A stretch of DNA of 26,758 nt from JAGWRA01 sp035534615 (lineage in GTDB: Bacteria; Acidobacteriota; Vicinamibacteria; Vicinamibacterales; CAVVIG01), in contig DATLRO010000122.1 of NCBI GenBank assembly GCA_035534615.1, positions 1 to 26,758 on the forward strand, given 5' to 3'. The position numbers and the translations under genes are program-made. The notes under the pieces were generated by a model. That model worked only from the letters and a program-made list of their open reading frames with translations, ran no database searches and was not told where the DNA came from. Shown piece by piece: positions 25,934-26,758 of the stretch. Numbering within the stretch: position 1 is the stretch's first letter; each line of letters opens with the position of its first letter.

Positions 25934-26758
25934 TTACTTCCGCGGCGTCGGGAGCTGGTGCAGGTCGAGTGATTCGAGGTACTGCCGGAACGGCTCCGCG
26001 AGGTCGGGGCGGCGGAGCGCGAAATAGACCACCGCTTTGAGGAAGCCGAGCTTGTTGCCGGTGTCGTGCCGGACGCCGTCGATCTCGTACGCGTAGATCG
26101 GCCGATCGCGCAGCAGACGCCGCAGTCCGTTGGTCAGCTGGATCTCGCCGGTCTGATCGGAGGCGGTCTCCGCCAGGGCGGGGAAGATGTCGGGCGTGAG
26201 GATGTAGCGGCCGATGATCGCCAGATCGGACGGCGCTTCCTGGCGCGCCGGCTTCTCCACCAGGTCGAGCACCCGGTGAACGCGGGGTCCGTACTCCGCG
26301 GCGCCATCGACCGCGACGACGCCGTAGCTGGAGATCTGATCCATCGGGACGCGCTCGACCGCGAGGACCGGGCCGTCGACGCGGGCGAACAGGTCGATCA
26401 TCTGGCGGATCGCCGGCGGGGTGGCGTCAATCACGTCGTCGCCGAGGATGACGGCGAACGGCTCGTCGCCGACCAGTTCGCGCGTGACCAGGACGGCGTG
26501 GCCGAGCCCGAGCGGCTCTCCCTGGCGGACGTACGCGAAGTTGATCATGTTCGAGATGCCGCGGACCAGCGCCAGCTGGTCCTTCCGGCCGCGCGACTCG
26601 AGGAACGCTTCGAGCTCGACCGAGACGTCGAAGTGGTCCTCGATGGCGTTCTTGCCCCGGCCGGTCACGAGGATGATGTTGTCGATGCCGGCGGCGACCG
26701 CTTCCTCGACGCCGTACTGGATGATCGGCTTGTCGACCAGCGGCAGCATTTCCTTCGG
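25934..26758 (-). CDS. galU: UTP-glucose-1-phosphate uridylyltransferase, 5' end cut by window edge
   Basis: GalU makes UDP-glucose from UTP and glucose 1-phosphate for envelope polysaccharides. The visible 275 residues begin PKEMLPLVDKPIIQYGVEEA, which is the region just after the missing nucleotide-binding GxGTRxxPxTK start, so only about 15-25 N-terminal residues lie beyond 26758. The Met at 26749 is internal, not the start. Other family segments are GLGHAVLVTRELVGDEPFAV, ILGDDVI, LVEKPARQEAPS, IGRYILTPDIF, GEIQLTNGLRRLL and HDTGNKLGFLKA. The usual EIQLTD reads EIQLTN. It converges on the FmdB-type gene with a hairpin between them. The protein ends in LHQLPTPRK. Confidence 0.96.
   Translation of the reverse strand, partial: PKEMLPLVDKPIIQYGVEEAVAAGIDNIILVTGRGKNAIEDHFDVSVELEAFLESRGRKDQLALVRGISNMINFAYVRQGEPLGLGHAVLVTRELVGDEPFAVILGDDVIDATPPAIRQMIDLFARVDGPVLAVERVPMDQISSYGVVAVDGAAEYGPRVHRVLDLVEKPARQEAPSDLAIIGRYILTPDIFPALAETASDQTGEIQLTNGLRRLLRDRPIYAYEIDGVRHDTGNKLGFLKAVVYFALRRPDLAEPFRQYLESLDLHQLPTPRK

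Overview
This window is the replication-origin region of a GC-rich bacterial chromosome. The gene order rsmG-mnmG-mnmE-jag-yidC-yidD-rnpA-rpmH, then the origin, then dnaA-dnaN-gyrB-gyrA is the widespread ancestral arrangement. The high GC content, the missing recF between dnaN and gyrB, the DUF885 and FmdB-type neighbours and the protein sequences point to Acidobacteriota, perhaps the Vicinamibacteria. That placement is an inference from style and content; no marker was aligned. Both edges cut a gene: rsmG lacks its C-terminus and galU lacks its N-terminus.

Layout. Positions 1-6903 (minus strand) hold one long translation and tRNA-modification cluster: rpmH, rnpA, yidD, yidC, jag/khpB, mnmE, mnmG, rsmG, read leftward from a good sigma70-like promoter near 6969-6998. 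Positions 6904-7391 are non-coding and carry three strong DnaA boxes (7135-7166), so this is oriC or part of it. Positions 7392-15276 (plus strand) hold dnaA, dnaN, gyrB and gyrA. An AT-rich, DnaA-box-bearing gap between dnaA and dnaN may be a second origin half and contains a perfect TATAAT. A lipoprotein gene of unknown function follows gyrA, its ribosome-binding site overlapping the gyrA stop codon. Positions 16106-23686 (minus strand) hold rsmI, a TPR protein, glmU, glmS and a PcrA/UvrD helicase, all facing the fork expected from this origin. Positions 23824-25850 (plus strand) hold a DUF885 metallopeptidase-like gene and an FmdB-type zinc-ribbon gene. A partial galU (minus strand) ends the window.

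How the genes work together. The left arm makes RNase P protein, L34, membrane-insertion factors and the MnmE/MnmG tRNA U34 modification pair. The centre holds the initiator, the sliding clamp and gyrase. The right arm makes UDP-GlcNAc (GlmS, GlmU) and UDP-glucose (GalU) for the envelope.

I found no CRISPR array, insertion sequence, prophage, tRNA or rRNA, and no clearly new multi-gene system. The items most worth a second look are small: a GTAG-headed palindrome that supplies the jag stop codon, an AT-rich island with promoter-like boxes inside mnmE, tandem octamers between gyrB and gyrA that recur between glmU and glmS, the possible bipartite origin, and the gyrA-linked lipoprotein.
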